Assembly: GCF_000346485.2 (NCBI RefSeq)
Contig: NZ_KQ976354.1
Location: 8,213,835-8,277,834 of the forward strand
DNA from: Scytonema hofmannii PCC 7110
Lineage (GTDB): Bacteria; Cyanobacteriota; Cyanobacteriia; Cyanobacteriales; Nostocaceae
Direction of reading: 5' to 3'
Length of the DNA: 64,000 bases
Below, one piece after another: positions 1-8,908 of the stretch. Each line of letters starts with the position of its first letter. Position 1 is the first letter of the stretch. The notes below the pieces were generated by a model. That model did not search any database, was not told the DNA's origin, and was given only the letters and a program-made list of their open reading frames with translations. The translations under genes and the position numbers were made by a program.

Positions 1-78
1 ATCATCTCGGTGCCTATTAACTTGGCATTTCAATTGCTAACTAAACATTGATGAATTTTGATAATCTTGAGGGTTTTC

Positions 79-438
79 ATGGCAGAGATTAATGATTTTA
101 AAGACTTAAAAATCTGGCAAAAAGGTATGGATATAGCCGAAAAGTGCTATTTTTTGACTAAACCTTTTCCCAAAGACGAGTTATATGGCATGGTACAACA
201 AATTAGGAAATCCGCTGTCTCTATTCCAGCCAATATAGCCGAGGGATATGGAAGAAGATCGACACTTGAATACATTAGATTTCTGAATATTGCTCAAGGC
301 TCGGTTAATGAATTAGAAACACACGTTATTCTATCGCATCGGGTAGGTCTATCTAAACAAGAAGATATAGAACCAATTATTTCTTTGCTACGAGAAGAGA
401 GTCGAATGATTATTGCCCTCATTAAGAAGCTAGAATAA
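79..438 (+). CDS. four-helix bundle protein (23S rRNA intervening-sequence protein family)
   Basis: A 119-residue protein with the family's opening pattern (DFKDLKIWQKGMDIAEKCY) and the conserved centre (IRKSAVSIPANIAEGYGR). Proteins of this family form small four-helix bundles, often pentameric; they occur inside 23S rRNA intervening sequences and scattered on mobile DNA, with no settled function. I start at 79 rather than the in-frame ATG at 58, because GAGGG sits just upstream of 79 and family members begin a few residues before DFKDL. It lies alone on the plus strand inside the presumed nifD element, followed by tandem repeats and a perfect hairpin. Confidence 0.85.
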   Translation: MAEINDFKDLKIWQKGMDIAEKCYFLTKPFPKDELYGMVQQIRKSAVSIPANIAEGYGRRSTLEYIRFLNIAQGSVNELETHVILSHRVGLSKQEDIEPIISLLREESRMIIALIKKLE

Positions 439-480
439 CGCTCTCTTCCCTTTTTTCCTTTTTCCTTTTTCCTTTCTTCA

Positions 481-548
481 CTGTTCCCTGTTCCCTGTTC
501 CCTGTTCCCTCTTCAGTACTTGTTATTTTAGCATAACAAGTACTGAAG
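481..548. repeat. TTCCCTG short tandem repeat followed by a perfect 16-bp hairpin
   Basis: Positions 481-510 are tandem TTCCCTG heptamers (STRR type). They run straight into an inverted repeat whose arms 511-526 and 533-548 match perfectly (CTTCAGTACTTGTTAT), with a 6-base loop. It could terminate transcription of the gene ending at 438, but no U-tract follows, so a mobile miniature palindrome is equally possible. Confidence 0.7.
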
Positions 549-610
549 AACCAAAAATGCTAGAAGCACCATGAGGTTTACGCGGTGTTGTCAGTATTAT
601 TAATACATTA

Positions 611-796
611 CTAATTCTGGAAAAAACTACTTCGCTCTAATGGACTAATCTCTAAGTTAGATATTAACATTATTGCCATTGATATTTGTACTCTCTGATT
701 CTCGCTCTGTATAAAGTAGAGCATTTTTTCTGGCGCAACGAAAACACCACGCTCTGCGATACGGTTTGATCCGTTAAGCCTTTGGTTGATCGCCAA
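611..796 (-). CDS. small hypothetical ORF, possibly a gene remnant
   Basis: An open frame of about 61 residues with a TTG as its first possible start and no clear ribosome-binding site. It includes the stretch RLNGSNRIAERGVFVAPEKM. I do not recognise a family. It may be the C-terminal remnant of a larger gene or a chance frame; the surrounding 440-1180 holds no other coding sequence I can support. Confidence 0.2.
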   Translation of the reverse strand: MAINQRLNGSNRIAERGVFVAPEKMLYFIQSENQRVQISMAIMLISNLEISPLERSSFFQN

Positions 797-1179
797 TCCT
801 AAGTACAGTTAGTCCGTGGGCTGTAAGTAAGCTACCCTCTCAGAAAATTAGAGTATTAATAATCACACAAAAGCTTCATATTATATATGCCTAATGGTCG
901 TATAAAATTTATCGTCACTAAGTAAAACTGGGATAAAGCTCGTAATCTAAATTCAATTTCAGCCCTGCACCTGCACCTATTTTTGACCGCGTACCTCTTG
1001 TTGTAGGGCTTTTTTTTGTTTAATGTTATCAAAACAGATTGTAGTACGCTTCAAGGAGCACCCAACACTTGATTTAGAATCACTTCTTTACGCAATGCAA
1101 AATATTAAGTTTAAGTGTCGCCTCCTATACAATTATTAGCTTCTTACCATCGCTTTGCGTTCTCTCGTTCTGCCGTAAA

Positions 1180-1461
1180 TCATTCGACTGTACGCACCAT
1201 AGGAGCATTACCGAAGGTGACAGCGACATCGTAACCGATTCGCATGGTAAATAATCTGGCGTTGGGGTTTTTCTGTTTCAACTTTAATCCCGACTCCACA
1301 CCAATTTTATCGATCGCATATTCGCCGGTTTCGGCATCGATGACAATCATCTTGCCAATATTATCTCCATGTTCGACAGAGGAACGGATGCCATTTTCGT
1401 AAAAATCTCTGGCTCTGCGGGCAACTTCCTCGACAGTCCAAAAAAGTGCTTCCGTATTCAT
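1180..1461 (-). CDS. hypothetical protein, 93 aa
   Basis: A small soluble protein starting at ATG 1461 with GAGGTG upstream. Residues ~35-75 read like a mixed beta/alpha domain (KMIVIDAETGEYAIDK, ARLFTMRIGYDVAVTFG). The pattern, a residue stretch on stored value/identity followed by a short hydrophobic strand, resembles small uncharacterised cyanobacterial proteins found beside toxin-antitoxin genes, but I cannot name a family. No partner gene is directly adjacent; the next gene upstream on the same strand starts at 1825. Confidence 0.55.
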   Translation of the reverse strand: MNTEALFWTVEEVARRARDFYENGIRSSVEHGDNIGKMIVIDAETGEYAIDKIGVESGLKLKQKNPNARLFTMRIGYDVAVTFGNAPMVRTVE

Positions 1462-1564
1462 AACACCTCACTTTGCCCTAACTATTTTTGCCTATTCTCA
1501 TTATAGGCGCGTAATTATTGAATAATCCTTCTAAAAGAGCTACAGCCTTGTTATTAGGAAATTC

Positions 1565-1825
1565 TTACTCCTCTCCTAAAGTTTCTTGAATATGGTTTTC
1601 CAACCATTTTTCATACTCTTCAAGTTCAGCTACCTCCTTCATTAATTGTTGTCGGCGCTCTTTAATTTCTGCTAGATGCTTAAGTAAATTGCTACCATCT
1701 AGTACAGACTGTACTAGTGAAATAAATTCTTGTTGGGAAATTTCTCGACCAGCAAAAGCTGTAGCTTCTAATTCATCTAGTTTTGCCCAACGTTGGAGTT
1801 GTTCGGGAGTGGGATAATGAGTCAT
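1565..1825 (-). CDS. hypothetical coiled-coil protein, 86 aa
   Basis: A short acidic protein. The first half is a compact helical segment (TPEQLQRWAKLDELEATAFAG); residues ~45-85 form a charged heptad-like helix (IKERRQQLMKEVAELEEYEKWL), probably a coiled coil. Its ATG lies 12 bp after the stop of the GNAT-like gene at 1838-2422, so the two are very likely co-transcribed and may act together. No family recognised. Confidence 0.6.
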   Translation of the reverse strand: MTHYPTPEQLQRWAKLDELEATAFAGREISQQEFISLVQSVLDGSNLLKHLAEIKERRQQLMKEVAELEEYEKWLENHIQETLGEE

Positions 1826-1837
1826 TGGTGTTTCTGG

Positions 1838-2422
1838 CTAATCAAGTGGTTGTAGTTGACGGCGCTGTTTTATTTCTGACAAAACTGTATTGGCTGTATA
1901 CTCGGTTACTATTAACTCTCTTGAATAATCGGTTTCTCTGAATCCAATATTTTGATAGAACTCCTTGGCTCTTTCAATTGTAAGTACTTTTACAATACCA
2001 CCAAACCCTCTTGATTGACTTTCTCCTATGATACCTTCGATTAGCGAGGTAGCAGCGCCTTTGTGCTTGTAGATGATATCTTGACCTGGTTGTTCAATTA
2101 CATTCCAGGGAGCGTTAGTCAGGCTTTCAATTATAATACCTTGTTTTAATTCTGCTTCAATTTCGATTTGTTCAATTGATACGATCGCTGCAGCTTGTAA
2201 TATACCTGAATTATCAGTAACTCCTCGATAACTACTACTATTGACTCCAGAAAAAGCTAGTGCTTCCACTTTGGCAACACAATCTCCAAATCTTGTTCCA
2301 AATATTCTATGTATGTCTCCACCATAAAAAGTATTAATGTATTCTCTACATTTATTGTTCCATCTAATTAACTGGATACGAAAGTCTGTTGATGTGCCAA
2401 TGATATAATTAAAAATATTCAT
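1838..2422 (-). CDS. GNAT-fold acetyltransferase-like protein
   Basis: A 194-residue protein whose residues ~115-175 show the GNAT layout: a glycine-rich acceptor-loop-like stretch (HKGAATSLIEGIIGESQSRGFGG), a beta strand (IVKVLTI) and the typical ending FYQNIGFRETD. The acetyl-CoA loop is not a canonical Q/RxxGxG/A, so activity is uncertain. The N-terminal ~110 residues are not recognised. It is first of a two-gene unit with the coiled-coil gene 12 bp downstream, inside the presumed nifD element. Inference: a small accessory or toxin-like module carried by the element. Confidence 0.6.
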   Translation of the reverse strand: MNIFNYIIGTSTDFRIQLIRWNNKCREYINTFYGGDIHRIFGTRFGDCVAKVEALAFSGVNSSSYRGVTDNSGILQAAAIVSIEQIEIEAELKQGIIIESLTNAPWNVIEQPGQDIIYKHKGAATSLIEGIIGESQSRGFGGIVKVLTIERAKEFYQNIGFRETDYSRELIVTEYTANTVLSEIKQRRQLQPLD

Positions 2423-2600
2423 GTTTAGTCTAATAAAGTAGCAGTTGAAAAAGTTTTGAATTTTACAGTTTTTCTTTAATATAAATTTAATTGACTCCTA
2501 GAAAGTGGATGAAAGCAGCATTTTATCTGACTGATTATCCAAAAAATACTATCATCAAACTACTGAAAAAGTTCAATTTAGGCTAAAGTTAGGCTGAATT

Positions 2601-4031
2601 TTATTCTTCCTTCAAAACATATTGTCCCATCTGACTTTGAGGTGCGATCGCAAAATCGGAGTAATCCCAGGAGTGCATTTGACGGAAAGGCAGACCCATC
2701 TTCTGGAATACGTACTTCTCTTTAATACCAGAAGCAATTAAATCGGGCTTCATGTGCTTGACGAACTCTTCAAACTCGAAAGCTGTTACGTCATCATAAA
2801 TGATAGTCGCGCCATCAATGTAGTCGGTGGTACGCTTGTAGTCGTCGTTGTGAGCGAACTCGTAGCCAGTACCGACAACTTTGATGCCAAGATCTTCAAA
2901 CGCGGGAACAACGTGACGGGGACGCAAGCCACCAACGTAAAGCATCACTGTCTTGCCTTCGAGGCGAGGACGATACTTATCGAGCACGGCATTCATCACC
3001 GGAGTATACTTAGCGATGACTTTCTCAGCGTTTTCTTGGATCTTCTCATCAAAGCGAGCTGCGATTTCGCGTATAGATGCAGCAATCTTGTTAGGACCGA
3101 AGAAGTTAAATTCCATCCAAGGCATACCGTATGTTTCTTCCAAACTACGGCAGATGTAGTTCATCGAGCGGTAGCAGTGGATAAGTACTAACTTGGACGC
3201 AGGACCGTTAACCAACTCGTTAACAGTACCATCACCAGACCACTGAGCAACAACGCGCAAACCCATTTCTTCAAGGATCATGCGGCTAGCCCAAGCATCA
3301 CCACCGATGTTGTAGTCACCGATAAGTGCTACATCATAAGGACCGGGTTCGATAGACAGAGTATTTTCTTTCTTAGCCTTATCGAATCTGGGGAACATAT
3401 GGTCGCGGAGAGCATCGTTAGCGATGTGGTGTCCGAGAGATTGAGAAACACCCCGGAAACCTTCGCAACGAACAGGTACGACTGGCTTGTTAATTTGTTT
3501 AGCAGCTTTCTTAGAAACAGCTTCGATGTCATCTCCGATCAGACCGATGGGACATTCAGACTGAACCGAGATACCACGATTGAGGGGGAAGAGTACTTCA
3601 ATTTCCTCAATGATTTTGGTAAGCTTTTTGTCACCACCGAACACGATGTCACGCTCTTGGAAGTCGGAGGTGAAGTGCATGGTACCGAAGGAATCGACAC
3701 CAGTTTTACCAATATAGTAGTTACGACGACCAGACCAAGACCAGTAACCGCAACCAACTGGACCGTGGCTAATGTGGATCATGTCCTTAATAGGACCCCA
3801 AACCACACCTTTAGAACCTGCATAAGCACATCCACGAGCAGTCATTACACCAGGAACTGATTTGATGTTAGACTTAACACCGCAATCAGACTTACCGTCT
3901 TCGTGAACGTTCAGGTGCTTTTCGCGCTTTTTGCGAGATTTTTCTGGGTAAGCAGAAAGAACTTCTTTAATCAGCTCTTTATGTTCTTCTACCTTATTTT
4001 CTGCGTTATTTTTGTCTTCTGTGTATGTCAT
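2601..4031 (-). CDS. nifD: nifD 5' segment: nitrogenase MoFe protein alpha chain, interrupted near its 3' end
   Basis: NifD binds the FeMo-cofactor and shares the P-cluster with NifK. The first ~458 residues are ordinary NifD, with the conserved [21 protein letters not shown] region, the cysteine in [14 protein letters not shown] and the cofactor histidine in RQMHSWDYS. After WDYS the usual continuation (a Gly-Pro-Tyr-His stretch and the final ~40 residues) is missing, replaced by an 18-residue tail ending QYVLKEE that belongs to the inserted element. The switch falls at GGATTACTCCG (2657-2667). Excision would restore W-D-Y-S-G. The start at ATG 4031 has AGGGAA upstream and lies 117 bp after nifH. 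Without excision this frame gives a truncated, presumably inactive chain. Confidence 0.95.
   Translation of the reverse strand: MTYTEDKNNAENKVEEHKELIKEVLSAYPEKSRKKREKHLNVHEDGKSDCGVKSNIKSVPGVMTARGCAYAGSKGVVWGPIKDMIHISHGPVGCGYWSWSGRRNYYIGKTGVDSFGTMHFTSDFQERDIVFGGDKKLTKIIEEIEVLFPLNRGISVQSECPIGLIGDDIEAVSKKAAKQINKPVVPVRCEGFRGVSQSLGHHIANDALRDHMFPRFDKAKKENTLSIEPGPYDVALIGDYNIGGDAWASRMILEEMGLRVVAQWSGDGTVNELVNGPASKLVLIHCYRSMNYICRSLEETYGMPWMEFNFFGPNKIAASIREIAARFDEKIQENAEKVIAKYTPVMNAVLDKYRPRLEGKTVMLYVGGLRPRHVVPAFEDLGIKVVGTGYEFAHNDDYKRTTDYIDGATIIYDDVTAFEFEEFVKHMKPDLIASGIKEKYVFQKMGLPFRQMHSWDYSDFAIAPQSQMGQYVLKEE
2657..2667 (-). other. nifD-element recombination core (XisA type)
   Basis: GGATTACTCCG on the minus strand, overlapping codons W-D-Y-S of nifD. 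This exact 11-bp sequence is the direct repeat bordering the 11-kb nifD element of Anabaena PCC 7120. Only one copy is in the window. Confidence 0.9.
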
Positions 4032-4094
4032 GGTGTTCCCTGTGGCTTAGTAACTGGTAAGACGCGGTATTCAGTGGGTCGTGTGAAAGGATCG

Positions 4095-4116
4095 GGTGGG
4101 CAAATAAATGCCCACC
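4095..4116 (-). other. nifH-nifD intergenic stem-loop
   Basis: Inverted repeat GGTGGGC / GCCCACC separated by eight A/T-rich bases between the nifH stop and the nifD start. A hairpin in this spacer is common in nifHDK operons and fits a role in mRNA processing or stabilising the abundant nifH transcript; that role is inferred here. Confidence 0.6.
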
Positions 4117-4148
4117 GAGCAAGCATTCTCTACTTCTTTTGTAGTCGC

Positions 4149-4904
<756 letters not shown>

Positions 4905-4937
4905 TTAACAAAGAAAACAGTTTATTGACGATCGTTT

Positions 4938-6308
4938 ATGCGAGTAGGTTACGTCCGAGTTAGTACGAGAGAACAGGATGAGGGAAATGCTCTGGAACAA
5001 CAGACAGCCCGTGTTGAGAAGTCAGGTGCTGTTTTAATATTTTCAGATATTGAGAGTGGACGGTCAGACAAGCGTAAGGAATTTAACAAAATGCTTGCTA
5101 TGTGCAAGCAAGGAAAAATAAGTGAGGTTGTTATCACTCGTATTGACAGATTGGCAAGAAGCGTAATTACCATTCATCGAACGCTTGTAACCCTTGAAGA
5201 GTATAAAGTTAAATTGGTTGTCTTGGATGCTCCAGTTGACCCAACATCGCCTTTTGGGTGGTTCAGTGTTAATCAAATGGCAGGTTTGGCAGAATTTGAA
5301 TCGAGGTTACTTTCGGATCGAATTAGGCACGGGTTGAACTATTTCCGCGAACAAAAGAAAGCAGCCCCGCGTCCCCCTTTTGGGTATAAGCGGGTTGACG
5401 AAAAATATGCACCAGACATGACGCTGCATGAGTCTGGTAAAACTAACTGGGCGATCGCATCTGAGATCGTTAACTATTTTTTATCTGGCAACGCCACATT
5501 AAGAAGTACCGCACAATATGTACTAGAAACTTACGGAATTTCATGGACAGCAGCGGGGTTGAGGTATTGGATAACTAGTCCAGTGTTACGAGGACATACT
5601 GCTTACAATATGCGAGGCAATCTCAGCAACCCTGAAAAGTGGGAGGTACATCAAGATACTCATGAGCCGCTACTTTCTAACGATAAATTTAAATTTATAC
5701 AGAAAAAATTGGAAGACAATCGACACAAGTATAGTTATGGCAACAATAAAAATAGTAATCAAGAGCCACTACCCTTGGTAGGGCAAATTATTTGTGATGA
5801 CTGCGGATATAAATGTTATTGCTTGAAGCGTAAATGGAAAACTTACAGAATTCGGTGTAAAAAACATGATAATCTAGGAAATGCTTTCTGTAGCAACAAC
5901 ATTAGTACCTACCTGCCAGATATTATTTCAGCCGTAGACGCTACACTAGCGGCAAGGTATGAAGAAATCAAAAAATATACAGTAGCAAATTTATCATCAA
6001 AGGAAGAGGAGAATCCAGAGACGATCGCTAGGCAAGAGCAATTAAAAGCGCTGAAGCTATTGCCACAAAATCCAATTATTCAAAATGCAATTGAACAAAC
6101 TTTGCTAGAGATACAAGTACTGAAGCAAAAAGAGGTTACAGCAAAGCAGGTAAGCATTGAATTGGTAAAAACGCTAACTACCTGCTTTGAAAACATTGGC
6201 TATTGGAACGAATTATCTTGGGTAGATAAACAACCAATCTACAAAGAATTAGTTGATTGCGTAAAAATTTTCAATGGCAAGATACTAGAAATCAAGCTAC
6301 TGGTTTAG
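4938..6308 (+). CDS. large serine recombinase, XisF-like, probable excisase of the nifH element
   Basis: A 456-residue recombinase. Residues 1-~140 are the resolvase catalytic domain with Ser9 in VRVSTREQ and the arginine-rich ITRIDRLARS segment. Residues ~150-270 match the 'recombinase' DNA-binding domain. A zinc-ribbon-like stretch follows (CDDCGYKCYC, RCKKHDN), and a helical coiled region fills the C-terminus. The length fits the XisF family that excises the fdxN element rather than the tyrosine recombinase XisA. It starts 41 bp inside the element border and points inward, the usual placement of an element's own recombinase. Its short upstream stretch overlaps the attachment region, so excision would change its promoter context. 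Substrate assignment is inferred from position. Confidence 0.9.
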   Translation: MRVGYVRVSTREQDEGNALEQQTARVEKSGAVLIFSDIESGRSDKRKEFNKMLAMCKQGKISEVVITRIDRLARSVITIHRTLVTLEEYKVKLVVLDAPVDPTSPFGWFSVNQMAGLAEFESRLLSDRIRHGLNYFREQKKAAPRPPFGYKRVDEKYAPDMTLHESGKTNWAIASEIVNYFLSGNATLRSTAQYVLETYGISWTAAGLRYWITSPVLRGHTAYNMRGNLSNPEKWEVHQDTHEPLLSNDKFKFIQKKLEDNRHKYSYGNNKNSNQEPLPLVGQIICDDCGYKCYCLKRKWKTYRIRCKKHDNLGNAFCSNNISTYLPDIISAVDATLAARYEEIKKYTVANLSSKEEENPETIARQEQLKALKLLPQNPIIQNAIEQTLLEIQVLKQKEVTAKQVSIELVKTLTTCFENIGYWNELSWVDKQPIYKELVDCVKIFNGKILEIKLLV

Positions 6309-6453
6309 CTAACTTCTCAAATTCGGCTTCAAACTCTTCTTTCGTCATCGCCATAAGTCGTTTTCTTGTGGCTGAGTCTAAGTGGCGAATTGTGTACCAT
6401 CTTTGAGCAGTGCGGAGTAATATCTGTGCTGCTGTTTCTTGCTGCATAATCAT
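6292..6453 (-). CDS. small hypothetical protein, 53 aa
   Basis: A short frame starting at ATG 6453 whose 3' end overlaps the recombinase gene by 17 bp in convergent orientation. The predicted protein is helical and charged (LLRTAQRWYTIRHLDSATRK, then MAMTKEEFEAEFEKLAKPVA). The frame is closed by a stop shortly upstream, so it is not the end of a long gene. Family unknown; it could be a small element-encoded accessory factor or a chance frame. Confidence 0.35.
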   Translation of the reverse strand: MIMQQETAAQILLRTAQRWYTIRHLDSATRKRLMAMTKEEFEAEFEKLAKPVA

Positions 6454-6706
6454 GAAGCGTTTATATTTGTCTTTAGTTTCTGCTTGGAACAGCCCAGGTG
6501 GATTGTAGTAGTTTGTTTATGTTATCCTATTAACTAAGTTTCCTATGCCATAAACTTCACCGAACCTTACTTTGAGAATAGCAAAGACTAAAGAATTGTT
6601 TGTTCATCGCAAGCCAACTGTGTGTATTAACGCGATCGCTATATAATCATCATTCGTCTAGTGAAGCGATCGCACATCCTCTCAAACTAGAACTGGTTTC
6701 TGCTTC

Positions 6707-6996
6707 TTATAAGGTATTCACTGAAGCGAAACTTACCTGGGTTCCTAAAGCAGAAAATGTTGTTTTTTCGAGAATAATTTTGTCATCAGCGGCATTAAAA
6801 TCAAGAATGGTGTCCAATCCAATCACAGAATCAAAGGGTTTGCCAATACCAAAAATAAACTGGTCTTTTCCTAACCCACCTTCCAGATAACCATTACCCT
6901 GTAACCCGGTAATAACGTCATCACTTTGGCCACCCCTGATAATATCATCCAATGAAGAACCCAGCAGATTGTTACTGTTATTGTTAGAACCTTTAA
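6707..6996 (-). pseudogene. RTX (hemolysin-type Ca2+-binding) protein remnant
   Basis: The frame encodes GSSLDDIIRGGQSDDVITGLQGNGYLEGGLGKDQFIFG, clear but degenerate GGxGxD repeats, followed by the usual C-terminal block ending in LDTILDFNAADDKI. No start codon belongs to it: the upstream end merges out of frame with the 3' end of the Uma2 gene at 6993. It is the 3' scrap of a secreted calcium-binding protein gene, left inside the nifH element. Confidence 0.7.
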
Positions 6997-7613
6997 TGCA
7001 GGCGTGAGTCCCCAGATGCAAAGACTTGTTGTGCTGTTAGTTGCAAATTAGGAAAGATTGAGGAAATTAGTTTATCGTTGTTTTGAAACAACTGTTTTTG
7101 ATACTCATCTCCTACTAATGTACAAATTGTCACAGTTGGTTGTTTGGACTTGCCAATGTATTCTCTACCACCAATTCCCAAATAATCTACAATCCAATAT
7201 TCAGGAATACCTAACAGGGCGTAATCTTCAACCTTTCGAGCATAGTCATTCTGCCAGTTTGTACTGACGATTTCAGCAATTAATTTAACTGAGTTGCCTG
7301 ATGTAATCACGGGTTCTTGTTGCCATAATGGCTCATTGCTCAAGCGAGTTCGATCTAACACAATCACATCGGGACGAAAAGCTGTTTCTGTGCCTAACAG
7401 CTTAAACAGACATCGATGGGGAATAAAGTAGGGTAGATCCTGACGATCAATTTCCACATTCAATTTTCGCCCAATAAAAGCCAACACTTGCTCGTGTGGA
7501 CCAGTCGGTTCCATGTCAATTAATTCTCCATCAATGAGTTCATAGCGATCGCTGTCACCGTAGTGATTAATAAATTCATCAACAGTTAGAAGTTTTGGGG
7601 CTGATTGAACCAT
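6993..7613 (-). CDS. Uma2 family protein (PD-(D/E)XK nuclease fold)
   Basis: A 206-residue protein with the Uma2/DUF820 pattern: MTVDEF-like opening (LLTVDEFINHYGDSDRYELIDGEL), a central FRPDVIVLD motif, IAEIVSTNWQNDYARKVEDYA and the final GIPEYWIVDYLG strand. The acidic residues of the nuclease-like core (E, D...E) are present, although the usual catalytic EVxS is IVS here with the Glu preceding. Uma2 genes are hugely amplified in cyanobacteria and have no proven role. The gene appears intact and overlaps the RTX remnant by a few bases. Confidence 0.85.
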   Translation of the reverse strand: MVQSAPKLLTVDEFINHYGDSDRYELIDGELIDMEPTGPHEQVLAFIGRKLNVEIDRQDLPYFIPHRCLFKLLGTETAFRPDVIVLDRTRLSNEPLWQQEPVITSGNSVKLIAEIVSTNWQNDYARKVEDYALLGIPEYWIVDYLGIGGREYIGKSKQPTVTICTLVGDEYQKQLFQNNDKLISSIFPNLQLTAQQVFASGDSRLH

Positions 7614-7703
7614 TGTGATTGTTCCTCCTACCGCTTTTCTCTATCTACGCTCATCGTCTTGCCTACATCCTCGCTTTCACCGTTCACACTCTTTGTCCTT
7701 ACG

Positions 7704-8183
7704 CTACTGCATTAGCTGCATGATAGCAATAGGATTTGACACTCCGCAGCCAGCAACGGTTACTGTATCAATTCCCGTTGGAATTGCACCAACTAGTAAT
7801 AATCTCATTCCGCACAATGCTACAGACTCCAATAGGGTCTTCTGCTTTCGATTTTGTACAGTTGATTGCTCATTCTCCTCCCACCAAGCTTGATGGATTT
7901 TCCTCACTGCTTGCTGTCGCGTTGATTGCCATTCTTCGTCAGTTAACACTGGTTCTAACAACGGTTCTAAAATTGTTGTCACTTGGTAATTAGCTGGCTG
8001 GTTGAGGTGAGTGGTGGCAGATTCAACTAAGCTAAGGCTACTGAACTTGCCCAAGACTGTCAATTCGTTGGTGGTAGAAATTGCCCGCACAATCTCCTCT
8101 CTCACGGGCAAACGAAACACACTCAACCGTGCAAGAAATTTTTGTTCTTCCAGTTCCAAAGCATCGAGCAGGGTTTGTGCCAA
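7704..8183 (-). pseudogene. fragment of a STAND/NB-ARC-type NTPase (winged-helix to TPR linker region)
   Basis: The 159-residue frame opens with LDALELEEQKFLARLSVFRLPVREEIVRAIS, the winged-helix segment that follows the NTPase module in NB-ARC/STAND proteins, and then reads YQVTTILEPLLEP...EEWQSTRQQAVRKIHQAWWEEN, the usual lead-in to a TPR array. Both the NTPase core and the TPRs are missing. The last ~25 residues (GCGVSNPIAIMQLMQ) look unrelated. I read it as an internal fragment of a large signalling ATPase gene. Confidence 0.5.
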
Positions 8184-8309
8184 TATATTCTCTCCTCAAT
8201 ATTAACTGTGGGGATGTTTTGCTCAAAGTCATCCAGCAAGCAGAGGATTGGTTAGCAAGGGTTTTGGAAATAGCGCAAATACAGTCTCACTCAATTACTG
8301 TATAAATCA

Positions 8310-8702
8310 TCAATTGAAGAGGCAAGACGCAAGAGGCAGCTGTACGGTGTATCCAATGATGATTTGCTAGCACCGCACCAGACAAAGGCATTGCAAGATC
8401 ACCAAAAATTATGCGAAATCTTGAGCACTTGCTTTGGGATTACGCTATCACTTGACGATTTTATAATTGGGGACGTGGCAGAGGAAGAGGGGCTTGGCTC
8501 GATATTCCCACTACAAGCTGTCACGATCAAAGACAATACGAAACTGATGGTGATTACCTGTGCGTATATGCTGCTCCACGATCGGGATGAAGCAAAAAAG
8601 CTGCAGTTTACGATCGCTCCCGACAGCGTTGCGTTCCACCTCATAGAGGCGGATACCGATCGTTCGTTAAAATCGCTCGCTAGAATAACCCCTATTTGTT
8701 GA
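8310..8702 (+). CDS. hypothetical protein, N-terminus unclear
   Basis: An open frame of 110-130 residues. The only start near the expected place is a TTG at 8364 without a ribosome-binding site, and the frame stays open a little further upstream, so this may be a 5'-truncated gene. The protein has a hydrophobic middle (LMVITCAYMLLHDR) and is otherwise acidic and soluble. No family recognised. It is upstream of the reductase gene at 8909, on the same strand, with a 206-bp gap. Confidence 0.35.
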   Translation, partial: SIEEARRKRQLYGVSNDDLLAPHQTKALQDHQKLCEILSTCFGITLSLDDFIIGDVAEEEGLGSIFPLQAVTIKDNTKLMVITCAYMLLHDRDEAKKLQFTIAPDSVAFHLIEADTDRSLKSLARITPIC

Positions 8703-8908
8703 ATTTTAATCACACTCTGGCGTAACAATAAATGTGCCATGCATTTAAGAATGAATCTTTCATGAGTAAGAGGAAAGAAATAATCTTGCTGGTTAAAGTA
8801 GGTTTGAATCCGTGGTCATGCTCATTTTTGTCTTGCTCATGTTGTTTATTTTAGGGTCAAATCTATGCATAAAAACGTTACTAAATGGCAATTAGTAAGG
8901 GGATTTTT

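Larger units (their letters stand above)
1..2667. mobile_element. nifH-proximal end of a nifD excision element (left part outside window)
   Basis: The nifD reading frame leaves the conserved NifD sequence exactly at the 11-bp core GGATTACTCCG (minus strand, 2657-2667), the recombination core known for the Anabaena nifD element excised by XisA. Everything to the left is therefore inferred to be element DNA: a four-helix-bundle protein gene, three small hypothetical genes and a GNAT-like gene, none of them nif genes. The second core copy, the recombinase gene, the last ~40 codons of nifD and nifK must lie beyond position 1. Core and truncation are read directly; the element's extent is inference. 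Confidence 0.85.

Noticed and set aside
2601-2656. The C-terminal 18 residues of the nifD frame as genuine NifD sequence
   Set aside because: They diverge from all NifD exactly at the recombination core and contain a HIP1 octamer; they are element DNA read through.
2754-3860. Long plus-strand frames opposite nifD (2754-3191, 3399-3860)
   Set aside because: They are antisense shadows of the strongly codon-biased nifD gene, with no family resemblance and no ribosome-binding sites.
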